64,000 nt of DNA from positions 372,001 to 436,000 of the forward strand of contig NZ_JAUSST010000003.1 in assembly GCF_030812415.1 (NCBI RefSeq), read 5' to 3'. The DNA comes from Paenibacillus harenae. GTDB lineage: Bacteria > Bacillota > Bacilli > Paenibacillales > Paenibacillaceae. This document shows, piece after piece, positions 18,774 to 28,216 of this stretch. The notes beneath the pieces were generated by a model. The model worked only from the letters and a program-made list of their open reading frames with translations. It had not been told where the DNA came from and made no database searches. The number at the start of each line of letters is the position of its first letter. The stretch's first letter is position 1. Both the position numbers and the translations under genes were made by a program.

Positions 18774-20117
18774 ATGACGGTTTCATTCGATTATTCCAAC
18801 GCTTTATCTTTTATCGGTCAGCATGAAGTCGATTATTTCGGCGAGTTCGTGAACACGGCGCACCGTATGCTTCACGAGAAGCAAGGACCGGGTTCGGACT
18901 ACTTGGGCTGGGTCGACCTTCCGCTTCAATATGATAAAGAAGAGTTTGCAAGAATCAAGGAAGCGGCGAAACGGATTCGCGCTAATTCCGAAGCGCTCGT
19001 CGTTATCGGCATCGGCGGCTCTTATCTAGGTGCCAGAGCGGCGATCGAAGCGCTGTCCCATACGTTCCACAATCAGATGAGCGGGAATACGCAGGTGTAT
19101 TTTGCCGGTCAAAATATTAGCTCGACGTATATCACGCATTTGCTGGAGCTGCTCGAGGGCAAGGATATTTCCTTGAACGTTATCTCCAAGTCGGGAACGA
19201 CGACCGAGCCGGCAGTAGCCTTCCGCATCTTGCGCGATTACATGGAGAAGAAGTACGGCAAAGAGGAAGCGCAAAAACGGATCTTCGCTACAACCGATTC
19301 GTCCAAAGGAGCGCTCAAGAAGCTGTCCGACGAGGAAGGGTACGAAACGTTTGTCATTCCGGACGACGTAGGCGGACGTTATTCCGTTCTAACGGCCGTA
19401 GGCTTGCTGCCGATTGCCGTCGCCGGACTCGATATCGATCAAATGATGGCGGGAGCTGCAGCCGCTGCCAAGAAATACAACAATCCCGATCTTGCAACCA
19501 ACGAGAGCTATCAATATGCGGCTGTCCGCAACGCGCTCTACCGCAAAGGCAAATCGATCGAGCTGCTCGCCAACTTCGAACCGTCCCTGCACTTTGTTTC
19601 CGAGTGGTGGAAACAGCTGTTCGGCGAAAGCGAAGGCAAAGACCAGAAGGGGCTTTATCCTGCCTCCGTCGATTTCTCCACCGATCTGCATTCCATGGGA
19701 CAGTACGTACAGGAAGGCCGCCGCGATCTGATCGAGACGGTGCTGGCGGTTGCTAAGCCGAAGATCGAATTGACGATCGGGGAAGACGCTGGCAATTTGG
19801 ACGGCCTGAACTTCATCGCGGGCATGACGATGGACGAAGTGAACAAGAAGGCGGCCGAAGGCACGCGCCTTGCCCATGTGGATGGCGGCGTACCTAACCT
19901 GATCGTCGAGCTGGATCAGCTTAATGAATACACGTTCGGCGAAATGGTCTATTTCTTCGAGAAAGCATGCGGCATCAGCGGCTTGCTGCTCGGCGTTAAT
20001 CCGTTCGACCAGCCGGGCGTAGAGGCATACAAGGTGAATATGTTCGCCCTGCTGGGTAAACCGGGCTTCGAAGAGCAGAAAGCCGAGCTGCTTAAGCGTT
20101 TGAATGCCAAAGGGTAA
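18774..20117 (+). CDS. pgi: Glucose-6-phosphate isomerase
   Basis: 447 residues, the compact Gram-positive type. Motifs [12 protein letters not shown] (about 81-92), [10 protein letters not shown] (about 141-150) and the C-terminal [17 protein letters not shown] are present. It interconverts glucose 6-phosphate and fructose 6-phosphate, closing a pentose phosphate cycle with the preceding three genes. GAGGAG before the ATG. Last gene of the operon; a terminator follows. Confidence 0.97.
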   Translation: MTVSFDYSNALSFIGQHEVDYFGEFVNTAHRMLHEKQGPGSDYLGWVDLPLQYDKEEFARIKEAAKRIRANSEALVVIGIGGSYLGARAAIEALSHTFHNQMSGNTQVYFAGQNISSTYITHLLELLEGKDISLNVISKSGTTTEPAVAFRILRDYMEKKYGKEEAQKRIFATTDSSKGALKKLSDEEGYETFVIPDDVGGRYSVLTAVGLLPIAVAGLDIDQMMAGAAAAAKKYNNPDLATNESYQYAAVRNALYRKGKSIELLANFEPSLHFVSEWWKQLFGESEGKDQKGLYPASVDFSTDLHSMGQYVQEGRRDLIETVLAVAKPKIELTIGEDAGNLDGLNFIAGMTMDEVNKKAAEGTRLAHVDGGVPNLIVELDQLNEYTFGEMVYFFEKACGISGLLLGVNPFDQPGVEAYKVNMFALLGKPGFEEQKAELLKRLNAKG

Positions 20118-20131
20118 TAAGGAATAGATAA

Positions 20132-20168
20132 AAAGAAGCTTCTTCACTTTGAGTGAGGAAGCTTCTTT
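20132..20168 (+). terminator. Terminator of the zwf-tkt-tal-pgi operon
   Basis: 17-bp stem with one mismatch, AAAGAAGCTTC.TCACT / AGTGA.GAAGCTTCTTT, 3-nt loop, then T-rich sequence. Confidence 0.88.
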
Positions 20169-20232
20169 ATTTTGCCGTATCTAGATAACTATAATAGAAT
20201 CAGGATTAGAATAGAAAGGTGGCGGCTTAACC

Positions 20233-21411
20233 ATGACCCAGGCAAATCAACCGGATCCATACCTACGCAACAAACGCGAAGAAGATATAGCCTTAAGGGC
20301 AGAACAACTTGCGGTGCAGTTCGCCAAGAGGGCGGCCAAACATGATCTGGAGGGATCGTTTCCGTTCGATAACTTTACGGACCTAAAGCAATCCGGTTAT
20401 TTAAAGCTGACGGTTCCGGAATCGTTCGGCGGAGAAGAAGGATCGGTTTACGAAATGGTGCTGTCCCAGGAGCGCCTGGCGAGGGGAGACGGATCGACGG
20501 CGCTGGCTGTCGGCTGGCATATCGGCCTGCTGCTGCAATTGCGTCTATCGCGTGCTTGGCCGGAGAAGCTGTATGCGGAATTGTGCCGGGAGACCGTAGC
20601 GAACGGCGCTATCATTAACGAGCTCATAAGCGAGTTAGCCACAGGCAGTCCGAGCCGCGGAGGCAAGCCTGAGACATCCGCAAGCCGCGTCCAGGGAGGC
20701 TGGCGGATTAACGGGAAGAAGACGTATAGTACGCTAAGCCCGGTCCTTACGTTCTTTATAGTGTCGGCGTCTATCGAGAATAGCGACAAGGTAGGCAGCT
20801 TCCTCGTCCGCCAAGGCCCAGGCGTTCGTATCGAAGAGACTTGGAATTCGCTAGGGATGCGGGCTACCGGCAGCCATGACGTCGTGTTGGAGGATGTGTT
20901 CGTGCCTGACGAGGATACGATAAGGGGGCTGGAGCCTGCTCGCGCTGCTTCAGTGCCGACAGAAGGAACGCTGCTGCACATTCCGGCCTGCTATATTGGA
21001 ATAGCCCGTGCCGCTCGCGACTTCGCGCTCGAATTCGCCCGCAAGCACAAGCCGAATTCATTGACGGTGCCGATCGCCGAGCTCCCCCATATTAAGAGGC
21101 AGATCGGTCTGATCGAAGCCGAGTTACTGACCGCGAGAAGTTATTTGTTCCATACGGCGGATCGCTGGGATAAGGAACCCGGCAACCGCGCGACTATGAA
21201 GCATGAGCTTGGCCTAGCCAAGTATACGGCGACGAATGCGGCCATCCGAATCGTCGATCAGGCGATGAGAATCGTCGGCGCGCTAAGCTTGTCGCGCAGC
21301 TTGCCGCTTGAGCGGATGTACCGCGACGTGAGGGCGGGTTTGCACAACCCGCCGATGGACGATGCGGTGCTGCTCAATTTAGCGAACCATGCTATCGGGG
21401 AACTGTCGTAG
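20233..21411 (+). CDS. Acyl-CoA dehydrogenase-like flavoprotein
   Basis: 392 residues with the three-domain acyl-CoA dehydrogenase layout: N-terminal helical domain with VPESFGGEEGSVYE, middle beta domain with SLGMRATGSHDVVLEDVFVP (flavin/substrate region, about 198-218) and C-terminal helical domain. The usual catalytic glutamate position is unclear; the C-terminal MYRDVRAGLHNPPMDD region resembles members acting as flavin-dependent monooxygenases (SfnC/DszC-like) as much as dehydrogenases. A TATAAT box lies at 20190-20195. Stands alone, with no CoA ligase or electron-transfer flavoprotein gene nearby, so its substrate cannot be guessed. Confidence 0.82.
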   Translation: MTQANQPDPYLRNKREEDIALRAEQLAVQFAKRAAKHDLEGSFPFDNFTDLKQSGYLKLTVPESFGGEEGSVYEMVLSQERLARGDGSTALAVGWHIGLLLQLRLSRAWPEKLYAELCRETVANGAIINELISELATGSPSRGGKPETSASRVQGGWRINGKKTYSTLSPVLTFFIVSASIENSDKVGSFLVRQGPGVRIEETWNSLGMRATGSHDVVLEDVFVPDEDTIRGLEPARAASVPTEGTLLHIPACYIGIARAARDFALEFARKHKPNSLTVPIAELPHIKRQIGLIEAELLTARSYLFHTADRWDKEPGNRATMKHELGLAKYTATNAAIRIVDQAMRIVGALSLSRSLPLERMYRDVRAGLHNPPMDDAVLLNLANHAIGELS

Positions 21412-21519
21412 ACTCTTGGTTTTTGGAATATACGGCATATTCGGTATAATGAAAGCTAATAGCCGGCTTGGATCGGATTAATTAGCTTACACCCGTTAAG
21501 AAGAAGGAGTTTTCCGCAA

Positions 21520-22527
21520 GTGTCAAATCGTCTATGGAACGTGGGAATCGTGCTTCTCTTCCTGTTGCTCGCTGCATTGCTTCTGCAATTTTTCTCCTCC
21601 TCCGCAACTATTCGCAAGCTGGCCGAGCCGTCCGTGAATGATGGTCTTGAATCGGCGGGACGCAAGCATATCGTACTCATCTCGCAAGAGCGTGACAACC
21701 CTTTCTGGCTGGCCATCGCGGAAGGCGCCCGGGCGGCTGCCGAATCGCTTGGCATGGAACTGGAATATACGGGCCCGCTCCGCATAAATCAAGGCGAACA
21801 GACCCAGCTGTTAAAGAAGGCGATTGCGGCCAAAGCCGATGCTATTCTCATTCAAGGGCTTGGCGACAGCTCATCCTATAAAGAATGGATCGACAGAGCG
21901 AACAAACGGCATATCCCCGTTATTGCCATCGATACGGACGAGCCGGGAAGCCAGCGAATCGCCTATGTAGGTACCGATAACTTTAAGGCCGGTCGGCAGA
22001 TGGGCGAGCTGGTTGCCGCGCGAACAACCGAAGAGGGACTGATCGGGGTCCTGCTCGGGAACGAACAGGCAGCTAATCAGCAACTGCGGCTTGCCGGTCT
22101 TCAGGCTGCGCTAAAAGGCCAGCCCAGACTTCGGATTGCCGAGGTTCGCTCCTCCAATATATCGCGGCTTGAGGCGCAGCAGCAGACCGAGGACCTCCTT
22201 GCCAGTCAGCCGAACATCCGCATTCTGGTCGGCTTCAGCGCCCTCGATGGCGCGGGCATGATGGAAGCCGCCTCGCGACTTGGACGTGGGGATATCCAAA
22301 TCTTTGCCTTTGACGATCTTGATATAACGATGGAAGGTATCCGCGGCGGCCGGATTGAAGCCTCCATCGTCCAGCAACCGCGGAAGATGGGGGCTCAAGC
22401 CATCGAACTGCTAAGTAATCATTGGCAGGGCGAGCCCATTTCACAGGAGCAATTCACCGATACCTTTGTTCTGGATGCCGATGCGTTAACAGCGGGCAGC
22501 CCGGCAGAGGAGCGCCTGAATCGATGA
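21520..22527 (+). CDS. Membrane-anchored periplasmic-binding-type sugar sensor (AraP/XylFII-like)
   Basis: 335 residues. A single uncleaved N-terminal membrane helix (about residues 7-24) tethers an RbsB/LacI-type binding fold (about 49-320: ISQERDNPFWLAIAEGA, IPVIAIDTDEPGS, AFDDLDITMEGIRGG). It has no lipobox and no adjacent permease, so import is unlikely. It overlaps the histidine kinase gene in an ATGA junction. This three-gene order equals the known AraPST and XylFII-LytS-YesN systems, where the binding protein docks on the kinase and reports extracellular sugar. GTG start with AAGGAG upstream. Confidence 0.88.
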   Translation: MSNRLWNVGIVLLFLLLAALLLQFFSSSATIRKLAEPSVNDGLESAGRKHIVLISQERDNPFWLAIAEGARAAAESLGMELEYTGPLRINQGEQTQLLKKAIAAKADAILIQGLGDSSSYKEWIDRANKRHIPVIAIDTDEPGSQRIAYVGTDNFKAGRQMGELVAARTTEEGLIGVLLGNEQAANQQLRLAGLQAALKGQPRLRIAEVRSSNISRLEAQQQTEDLLASQPNIRILVGFSALDGAGMMEAASRLGRGDIQIFAFDDLDITMEGIRGGRIEASIVQQPRKMGAQAIELLSNHWQGEPISQEQFTDTFVLDADALTAGSPAEERLNR

Positions 22528-23990
22528 CGATACGAGCCAAGTTACTCGTCTTTCTCCCCTTGCTCGTCCTGTTAACCAATTCGATTACGTTCTTTTTATT
22601 TGAAAGCAGCAAAGTCGTTCACGGCAGCTATCAGGTGCTCATGGACCGCGTCCTTTTGATTAAACAGACAACGGAAGCATCGGAAGCGCAGCTGCAGGCG
22701 CTTTACGACTATCTCCTGGACCCTTCCGATTCGGCTAAAGAGCAGTCAGGGACGGCTTCGGCCGAGTTGGGGCTCCTGCGCGAAAAGCTGCATATTCAAG
22801 GGGGTGACTCGCCCCATATGTCTGCCTTCGTCAGTTATGGGCATCTCGTAAGCACTTTGCTCGATGATGCCGGCGCAGCGCTTGCCGCAGCCGGAAATGG
22901 CGACCGGAGACAATCGTTCGAACGCTACGAGGAAGCGGAAGAGACTACCGGCTTCATCCGTGAAGCAGGGGGAGAGCTGGTCGATTTGGAGCTGACTGCC
23001 TATGCGCCCGTCTATGACCTAGTTCAGCGGGAGAATGCGCGGATGAATCGGCTCGGCATGGCGGTATTCCTCGTGAATACGATTCTGAGCCTTGTGCTTG
23101 CGATCTGGATATCGCGCAGCATTACAAGACCCGTGGCTCGTCTTGTCGACTGGGCGGGACGCATTGCCAAAGGAAATTTCGCCATTCAGCCGCAGGCCGA
23201 GGCGGAAGCGGACGAACTGGGTGCCTTATCGAAGGCGTTCCGACGCATGTTAACGGATTTAGAGCATCTTATCGAGAAGGATAAGGAAAGCTTAGAGAAA
23301 GACCGTCTGGTCAAGGAGCTTGAGCTGGCCGCCTTGCAAAATCAGATTAATCCCCATTTCTTGTTCAATACGCTCAATGTGCTCTCCAAGCTGGCTTTAA
23401 TGGAAGGGGCGGAAAAGACGAGCGATCTGATCGTCTCTATGTCGAATACGATGCGGTATAATCTGCAGAGGCTGGACCAGCCGGTACCGCTCGCAGACGA
23501 GCTGCGGCATGTGGAAGAATACATCCGCATTCAAAAAGCCCGTTTTCGGAACCGTATCCAATTCGAAACGGTCGTAAATCCTGCCGTTCTGCATCTCGAG
23601 CTGCCTGCGCTGACGATTCAGCCTTTAATCGAGAATGCCTTCGCCCACGGGATCGAGGGGATGGAACGCGGCGGGACGATTCGTCTTCATATTGAAGCCG
23701 AGCTTGAAGGCGCCGTTATAACGGTGTCCGACAACGGACGCGGGATGCCGGCGGAAGTACGGGAAGCCGTCATGCGCCTGGAAGAAGGACCGAAAGCCGG
23801 CCGCAGATCGGCTGCAGGCGGGACGGGACTTGGCATGCGCAACGTGTTCAAGCGTTTGGCGCTGTTCTATGGCCGGGAGGATCTCGTTAAGGTGTGGAGC
23901 GAGCCCGAGACCGGCACGACAATTACCATTCATATCCCATCGGGAAAGGGGGAAGAAGAAGACGATGTATCGACTGCTGATCGCGGATGA
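22524..23990 (+). CDS. Sensor histidine kinase, YesM/LytS-like
   Basis: 488 residues. Membrane helices at about 7-25 and 175-198 enclose a short extracellular domain of roughly 145 residues, too small to be a sugar-binding fold by itself, consistent with sensing via the preceding binding protein. HAMP domain about 195-250; phosphoacceptor H278 in NQINPHFLFNTLN; ATPase boxes PLIENAFAHG and GTGLGMRNV. ATG at 22524 overlaps the upstream stop (ATGA); the 3' end overlaps the response regulator by 26 nt. An upstream in-frame start at 22422 would lie inside the previous gene and is rejected. Confidence 0.93.
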   Translation: MTIRAKLLVFLPLLVLLTNSITFFLFESSKVVHGSYQVLMDRVLLIKQTTEASEAQLQALYDYLLDPSDSAKEQSGTASAELGLLREKLHIQGGDSPHMSAFVSYGHLVSTLLDDAGAALAAAGNGDRRQSFERYEEAEETTGFIREAGGELVDLELTAYAPVYDLVQRENARMNRLGMAVFLVNTILSLVLAIWISRSITRPVARLVDWAGRIAKGNFAIQPQAEAEADELGALSKAFRRMLTDLEHLIEKDKESLEKDRLVKELELAALQNQINPHFLFNTLNVLSKLALMEGAEKTSDLIVSMSNTMRYNLQRLDQPVPLADELRHVEEYIRIQKARFRNRIQFETVVNPAVLHLELPALTIQPLIENAFAHGIEGMERGGTIRLHIEAELEGAVITVSDNGRGMPAEVREAVMRLEEGPKAGRRSAAGGTGLGMRNVFKRLALFYGREDLVKVWSEPETGTTITIHIPSGKGEEEDDVSTADRG

Positions 23991-25326
23991 CGAAGACCTC
24001 GAACGCGAAGGTCTGGAGTGGATTGTAAAGCGAATGATGCCCGATCGGTTCGAGGTCATCCATGCGGAGAATGGACGTATTGCGATTGAGCGTGCGGAGG
24101 AGCTAAGGCCGCACATCGTATTCATGGACGTCAATATGCCGGGTATACAAGGGCTTGCGGCGCTGAGAGAAATCAAGGTCCGATTGCCGGAGGCGAAGCT
24201 TGTCCTTGTGACCGCGTACGACTATTTTGCCTATGCGAAGGAAGCGCTCAGCTTAGGCGTGAAGGAATATATCGTGAAGCCGGCCAGCCGGGAGCAGGTG
24301 GTAGAAGTCCTTACCCAGCTAACGCAGGAGCTCGATCAAGAGAAACGGAAGCGGACCGAGGAACTCGCGCTTCGTCATCAAGTGGCGGAGCTCATGCCAT
24401 TGGCGGAAAATGAGCTGGCATTGATGTTAATGGTCGATCACGTTCAACAGGTCGGAACGGCCGAGCTATCGGAGTGGATTCATTTTCCGCTGGAGCAAAC
24501 TTGCGCGGTCGTCGTCGCGTTCCCTGAACGGCTCGGTTCGCAAGAGGGCAAAAAGCTTTATGACAGCATCCGCAGCTTCGCCAAGTCGATGACTAGTCCG
24601 TGTATCATCAGTTCGTTAATCGAGCGGCATATGACGATCTTTCTTCGCGAGCCGTTTCCGCTAAGCGTACAGCTGCATAGGCAACGGACAATCCGTTTCG
24701 CGGAGTCGTTGTCCGATCAAGCCTCAAAGCTTGCCGGTCTAACGGTGAGCATCGGAATCGGTTCGTTGCAAGATGGTGCCGAAGGCTTGAGGCAATCTTA
24801 CTATGAAGCGGTATTTGCTTCCACATGCCGCACGGAAGGTACGGCTGTTTGTCATTTTGAAGAGCTGAAGGAAGGCGGCGGCGCGGTCTCGCCGGAGGAA
24901 GGAGACGCTCTGTCTCCGTCTCCGGGTGATCCAACAGGCGCCTATGTGCTTTCTGCTCTGAAGCGGATCCGCGAGGAGCGCGAGCAGCAGACGCACTCGG
25001 TACTCGACCGGGCCAAGCAATATATGCAGGAGCGTTTCACCGAGGAGCTCTCGCTCGAAGAGGTCGCCGATTACGTCCATTTGAACCCCCATTATTTCAG
25101 TAAAGTGTTCAAGCAACAGGTCGGCGAAACGTTCATCGACTACCTAACCGGCCTCCGCATCGAAAAGGCGAAAGCGCTCATTGCCGAAGACCAGCTCAGC
25201 TTGAAGGAGGTTTGCTTTGCAGCAGGCTACCGCGACCCGAATTATTTCAGCCGCGTCTTCAAGAAGGTCACGGGCGTCACGCCAACCGAATACCGCAGCG
25301 GATTGAAGCCAAGATCGGGAGACTAG
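23965..25326 (+). CDS. Response regulator with AraC-type DNA-binding domain (YesN-like)
   Basis: 453 residues. Receiver domain 1-120 with acidic pocket DDE (9-11), phospho-acceptor D55 (FMDVNMPG) and K105-region IVKPAS; central linker domain about 130-340; two helix-turn-helix motifs of AraC type at about 350-450 (LSLEEVADYVHLNPHYFSKVFK in part, then GYRDPNYFSRVFKK). ATG at 23965 sits 8 nt after AAAGGGGGAAG in the kinase 3' end. It probably activates the symporter gene downstream in response to an extracellular sugar. Confidence 0.94.
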   Translation: MYRLLIADDEDLEREGLEWIVKRMMPDRFEVIHAENGRIAIERAEELRPHIVFMDVNMPGIQGLAALREIKVRLPEAKLVLVTAYDYFAYAKEALSLGVKEYIVKPASREQVVEVLTQLTQELDQEKRKRTEELALRHQVAELMPLAENELALMLMVDHVQQVGTAELSEWIHFPLEQTCAVVVAFPERLGSQEGKKLYDSIRSFAKSMTSPCIISSLIERHMTIFLREPFPLSVQLHRQRTIRFAESLSDQASKLAGLTVSIGIGSLQDGAEGLRQSYYEAVFASTCRTEGTAVCHFEELKEGGGAVSPEEGDALSPSPGDPTGAYVLSALKRIREEREQQTHSVLDRAKQYMQERFTEELSLEEVADYVHLNPHYFSKVFKQQVGETFIDYLTGLRIEKAKALIAEDQLSLKEVCFAAGYRDPNYFSRVFKKVTGVTPTEYRSGLKPRSGD

Positions 25327-25550
25327 CCCACTTGGCTTTCTAGGTGTTCGAGGCGGGTCCCACCCATCCCAAGCTCGTCCCGCAGCCCCTTCGACTTGTA
25401 CGATTACATTCTTCCCCATCCCCCGCCTGACAGCACTATTTTGTCCTCCGGTCCCAAAATAATGCTAGCCCCCAATAAACATTCCGAATTCAACGCTCGC
25501 TCCCACAAAATTATGCGGTAATTGGACGCATTAATGCTGTTTATCAGTCA

Positions 25551-25578
25551 TTTGCGCTTGATTTGCTCATGCTATAAT
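25551..25578 (+). promoter_or_regulatory. Promoter of the sugar symporter gene
   Basis: Perfect -10 TATAAT (25573-25578) with a weak -35 TTTGCG (25551-25556) at 16 nt, as expected for an activator-dependent promoter. Transcription from about 25584 excludes the in-frame ATG at 25577 as the translation start. Confidence 0.5.
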
Positions 25579-25612
25579 GACGAGGCTAGTTCAATTGAAG
25601 GGAGTCAAGCTT

Positions 25613-27004
25613 GTGGAAGCATCATTACAATCCCCTAAAGACGGGGTCAGCATGAAGTTCGTTACACTCGTTTCCATCGTCGCCGCACTCGGCGGTTTAT
25701 TGTTTGGTTTTGATACGGCTGTCGTCTCCGGGGCCGTCGGATTCATGGAGGAGCGCTTCCATTTGTCCGAATTGCAGGTCGGCTGGGCCGTTTCCTCCCT
25801 CATCGTGGGCTGTATTGTCGGAGCCGCGATGTCCGGAGTCGCAAGTGACCGTTTCGGTCGAAAAAAAGTACTGATCTTCGCGGCGATTCTGTTCATCATC
25901 GGCTCGATCGGCTCCGCAATCCCGGATACGTTCACCGGCTACATCATCGCCCGGATGATCGGCGGGATCGGGATCGGCTTCACCTCTACGCTCTGTCCGC
26001 TGTACAATGCGGAGATTGCGCCGGCGAAATACCGCGGCCGCTTGGTTGCCTTTAACCAGTTCGCTACCGTAACCGGCATTTTCTTGACGTACTTCATTAA
26101 TTCCGGCATCGCCGGCTATGGCGACCATGCCTGGGATATCGAGAACGGCTGGCGCTGGATGTTCGGCGTTGGCGCCATCCCTGGCGTTCTCTTCCTGATC
26201 CTGCTGTTCTTCGTGCCGGAAAGCCCTCGTTGGCTCATTAAGCAAGGCCGTCCCGCAGAAGCGCTGCCGATTCTGATCCGGATTCACGGCGAAGAAGCAG
26301 CCAAGCAAGAAGTGCACGATATTAAAGCTTCGTTCAGTCAAGAAAGCGGCTCGCTGCGGCAACTGTTTAAACCGGGCCTTCGCCTGGCGCTGATCGTCGG
26401 CGTCGTGCTTGCAATCTTGCAGCAAGTGACCGGCATAAACGCCGTTATGTACTATGCGCCGGAGATATTCAAAGCAACGGGCGCGGGTACGAATGCTTCC
26501 CTTTACCAAACGATTCTCGTCGGCTTCATCAACTTTGCGTTCACCATTCTATCGTTATGGCTGATCGACAAAGTCGGCCGCAAAGCGCTGCTGCTCGTCG
26601 GTTCAGCGTCAATGACGATATGCTTGCTTGCGATCGGGATCGCCTTCCATACCGGCCATACCTCGGGGCCGCTCGTACTCATCTTCATCCTGCTGTACGT
26701 CGCTTCGTTCGCGGTATCTCTAGGGCCCGTCGTGTGGGTCATCCTCGCGGAGATCTTCCCGAATCGGATACGCGGCCGGGCAACCGCGATTGCTTCGATG
26801 GCGCTGTGGGCGGCCGATTACGTCGTTTCGCAATCTTTCCCGCCGATGCTTAGTTCGTTCGGCGCAGCGTCTACCTTCTGGTTGTTCGGCGCGATGTCCT
26901 TGATCACCGTGCTCTTCACTTGGCGCGTCGTTCCGGAGACAAAAGGCAAATCGCTCGAAGAAATCGAATCCTTATGGACGCAAGGCGCACGGAAGAGCTC
27001 ATAA
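25613..27004 (+). CDS. MFS sugar:H+ symporter (AraE/XylE type)
   Basis: 463 residues, 12 membrane helices. Sugar porter signatures are present: RFGRKK after helix 2, PESPRWL after helix 6, QQVTGINAVMYYAPEIF in helix 7, and the C-terminal PETKGKSLEEIE. GTG at 25613 is used because GGGAG lies 7 nt upstream. It follows the three-component sensor, the same arrangement as known arabinose or xylose uptake loci, so a pentose is the likely substrate. The MFS family is certain, the sugar inferred. Confidence 0.94.
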   Translation: MEASLQSPKDGVSMKFVTLVSIVAALGGLLFGFDTAVVSGAVGFMEERFHLSELQVGWAVSSLIVGCIVGAAMSGVASDRFGRKKVLIFAAILFIIGSIGSAIPDTFTGYIIARMIGGIGIGFTSTLCPLYNAEIAPAKYRGRLVAFNQFATVTGIFLTYFINSGIAGYGDHAWDIENGWRWMFGVGAIPGVLFLILLFFVPESPRWLIKQGRPAEALPILIRIHGEEAAKQEVHDIKASFSQESGSLRQLFKPGLRLALIVGVVLAILQQVTGINAVMYYAPEIFKATGAGTNASLYQTILVGFINFAFTILSLWLIDKVGRKALLLVGSASMTICLLAIGIAFHTGHTSGPLVLIFILLYVASFAVSLGPVVWVILAEIFPNRIRGRATAIASMALWAADYVVSQSFPPMLSSFGAASTFWLFGAMSLITVLFTWRVVPETKGKSLEEIESLWTQGARKSS

Positions 27005-27017
27005 TTCAATAAACAAC

Positions 27018-27067
27018 AAAGGCTTTGCCGGCATGCGCACTCGCGCTCATGCTGACAAAGTCTTTTT
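27018..27067 (+). terminator. Imperfect terminator after the symporter gene
   Basis: Long mismatched stem (AAAGGCTTTG.C.GCATG.GC with GC.CATGC.G.CAAAG.CTT) followed by TTTTTT. Confidence 0.7.
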
Positions 27068-27207
27068 TATATAGCGCCCCCACGACTTTTGTCGAGGCTA
27101 AAATCATCCCGGAGTCCATTTGGGATTCGTTCCCGCGCCCGTCACGGTTTGTCATATCCTTCCTGTAAAGTAAGAGTAACAAATCTATATCGGATGGGTG
27201 AGTGTGG

Positions 27208-28092
27208 ATGAGGAATGATAAGATGATGGAAACGAAACCGGCAGCCAAGTTTTTCGAAGGAGAGAAGTGGCTCGTGCTTACAGGGTTGCTCGGCTTTCTT
27301 CTTGCGGGATTATGCGCACTATGGATTATGCTTTATGGGGCGGAGGTATCCCCGGAAGGCGATATGTCGAAAGCATTCTCGTTTAACGCGGCACTGGGCA
27401 TATTTCTGATCTCGACGGCAGCGATCAGCCCGTTGTCCGCCATGAAGGCGAGGAGCAGAGCCTTCTTTCGCTGGTCATATATTATCCTTGCGCTTTATTC
27501 TTACTTTGCGGAAAATGTGCAAAACTTTCGCGGTGTTAATCCGAGGTTCGTGAAGGACGGATCAGCCTTTGATATTATGGTGGGTTCGCTTTTTGCTTTC
27601 GTCGCTCTGCTGCTGGTGCTGTATTATCTTTTCTTAGCCATTCAATATTTCCGCCGGAAAGCCTATAATCTTCGTCCGGAACTGGTGCTTGGCATCCGTT
27701 ACGCAATGATCGCAACGATGCTCTCTTTTGCCGCCGGTATCTGGATTTCCGTTAATCAAGGCCGGTTTGTCGGCCTTCACGGAAATATAATTTGGCTGCA
27801 CGGACTTGGCTTCCATGCCCTTCAAGCAGTGCCGTTAGTCGCCTGGTTGACCGAGCGTACGGAGCTTGCAGCCTCGGTTCGCCGCAGATGGATCCATCTG
27901 ACGGGCATCGCCTATTTACTCGGACTGGCAGCGATCGGTTGGCAGACCTTGCTTGGCAGCTCCATTATGGAGTGGTCCGTACTTCCGCTTCTTGCTTGCG
28001 GCTGTTTCTTGATCGCAATGGCGTCCGGGGCCCAAATGCTGATTCAATCAACTAAAGCAAGGCATCGGCAATCTATAAGCGGTCGTTCCTAG
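27208..28092 (+). CDS. Hypothetical polytopic membrane protein
   Basis: 294 residues with seven or eight hydrophobic helices (first about 22-44, last about 260-280) and short polar loops. I do not recognise a family; a histidine-containing segment WLHGLGFHALQAVPLVAW around residue 198-215 could be functional. Start uncertain between ATG 27208 (GGGTGAG upstream) and ATG 27223 (GAGG 9 nt upstream). Monocistronic, closed by a terminator. No contextual link to sugar use beyond position. Confidence 0.7.
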   Translation: MRNDKMMETKPAAKFFEGEKWLVLTGLLGFLLAGLCALWIMLYGAEVSPEGDMSKAFSFNAALGIFLISTAAISPLSAMKARSRAFFRWSYIILALYSYFAENVQNFRGVNPRFVKDGSAFDIMVGSLFAFVALLLVLYYLFLAIQYFRRKAYNLRPELVLGIRYAMIATMLSFAAGIWISVNQGRFVGLHGNIIWLHGLGFHALQAVPLVAWLTERTELAASVRRRWIHLTGIAYLLGLAAIGWQTLLGSSIMEWSVLPLLACGCFLIAMASGAQMLIQSTKARHRQSISGRS

Positions 28093-28161
28093 TTAGTCGC
28101 TAACGGATTCATAAAACACTTAATCGAAGTTTCATTTCTCGTCTAGAGTGATAACGATAGG

Positions 28162-28216
28162 AACAAGCGCATCTTCGGCAGGCAAAAGCTAGCCGGTGAT
28201 GCGTTTGTTTTTTGCG
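28162..28216 (+). terminator. Terminator after the membrane protein gene
   Basis: AACAA.CGCATC...CGGC stem pairing with GCCG...GATGCG.TTGTT, ending in TTTTTT. Confidence 0.75.
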
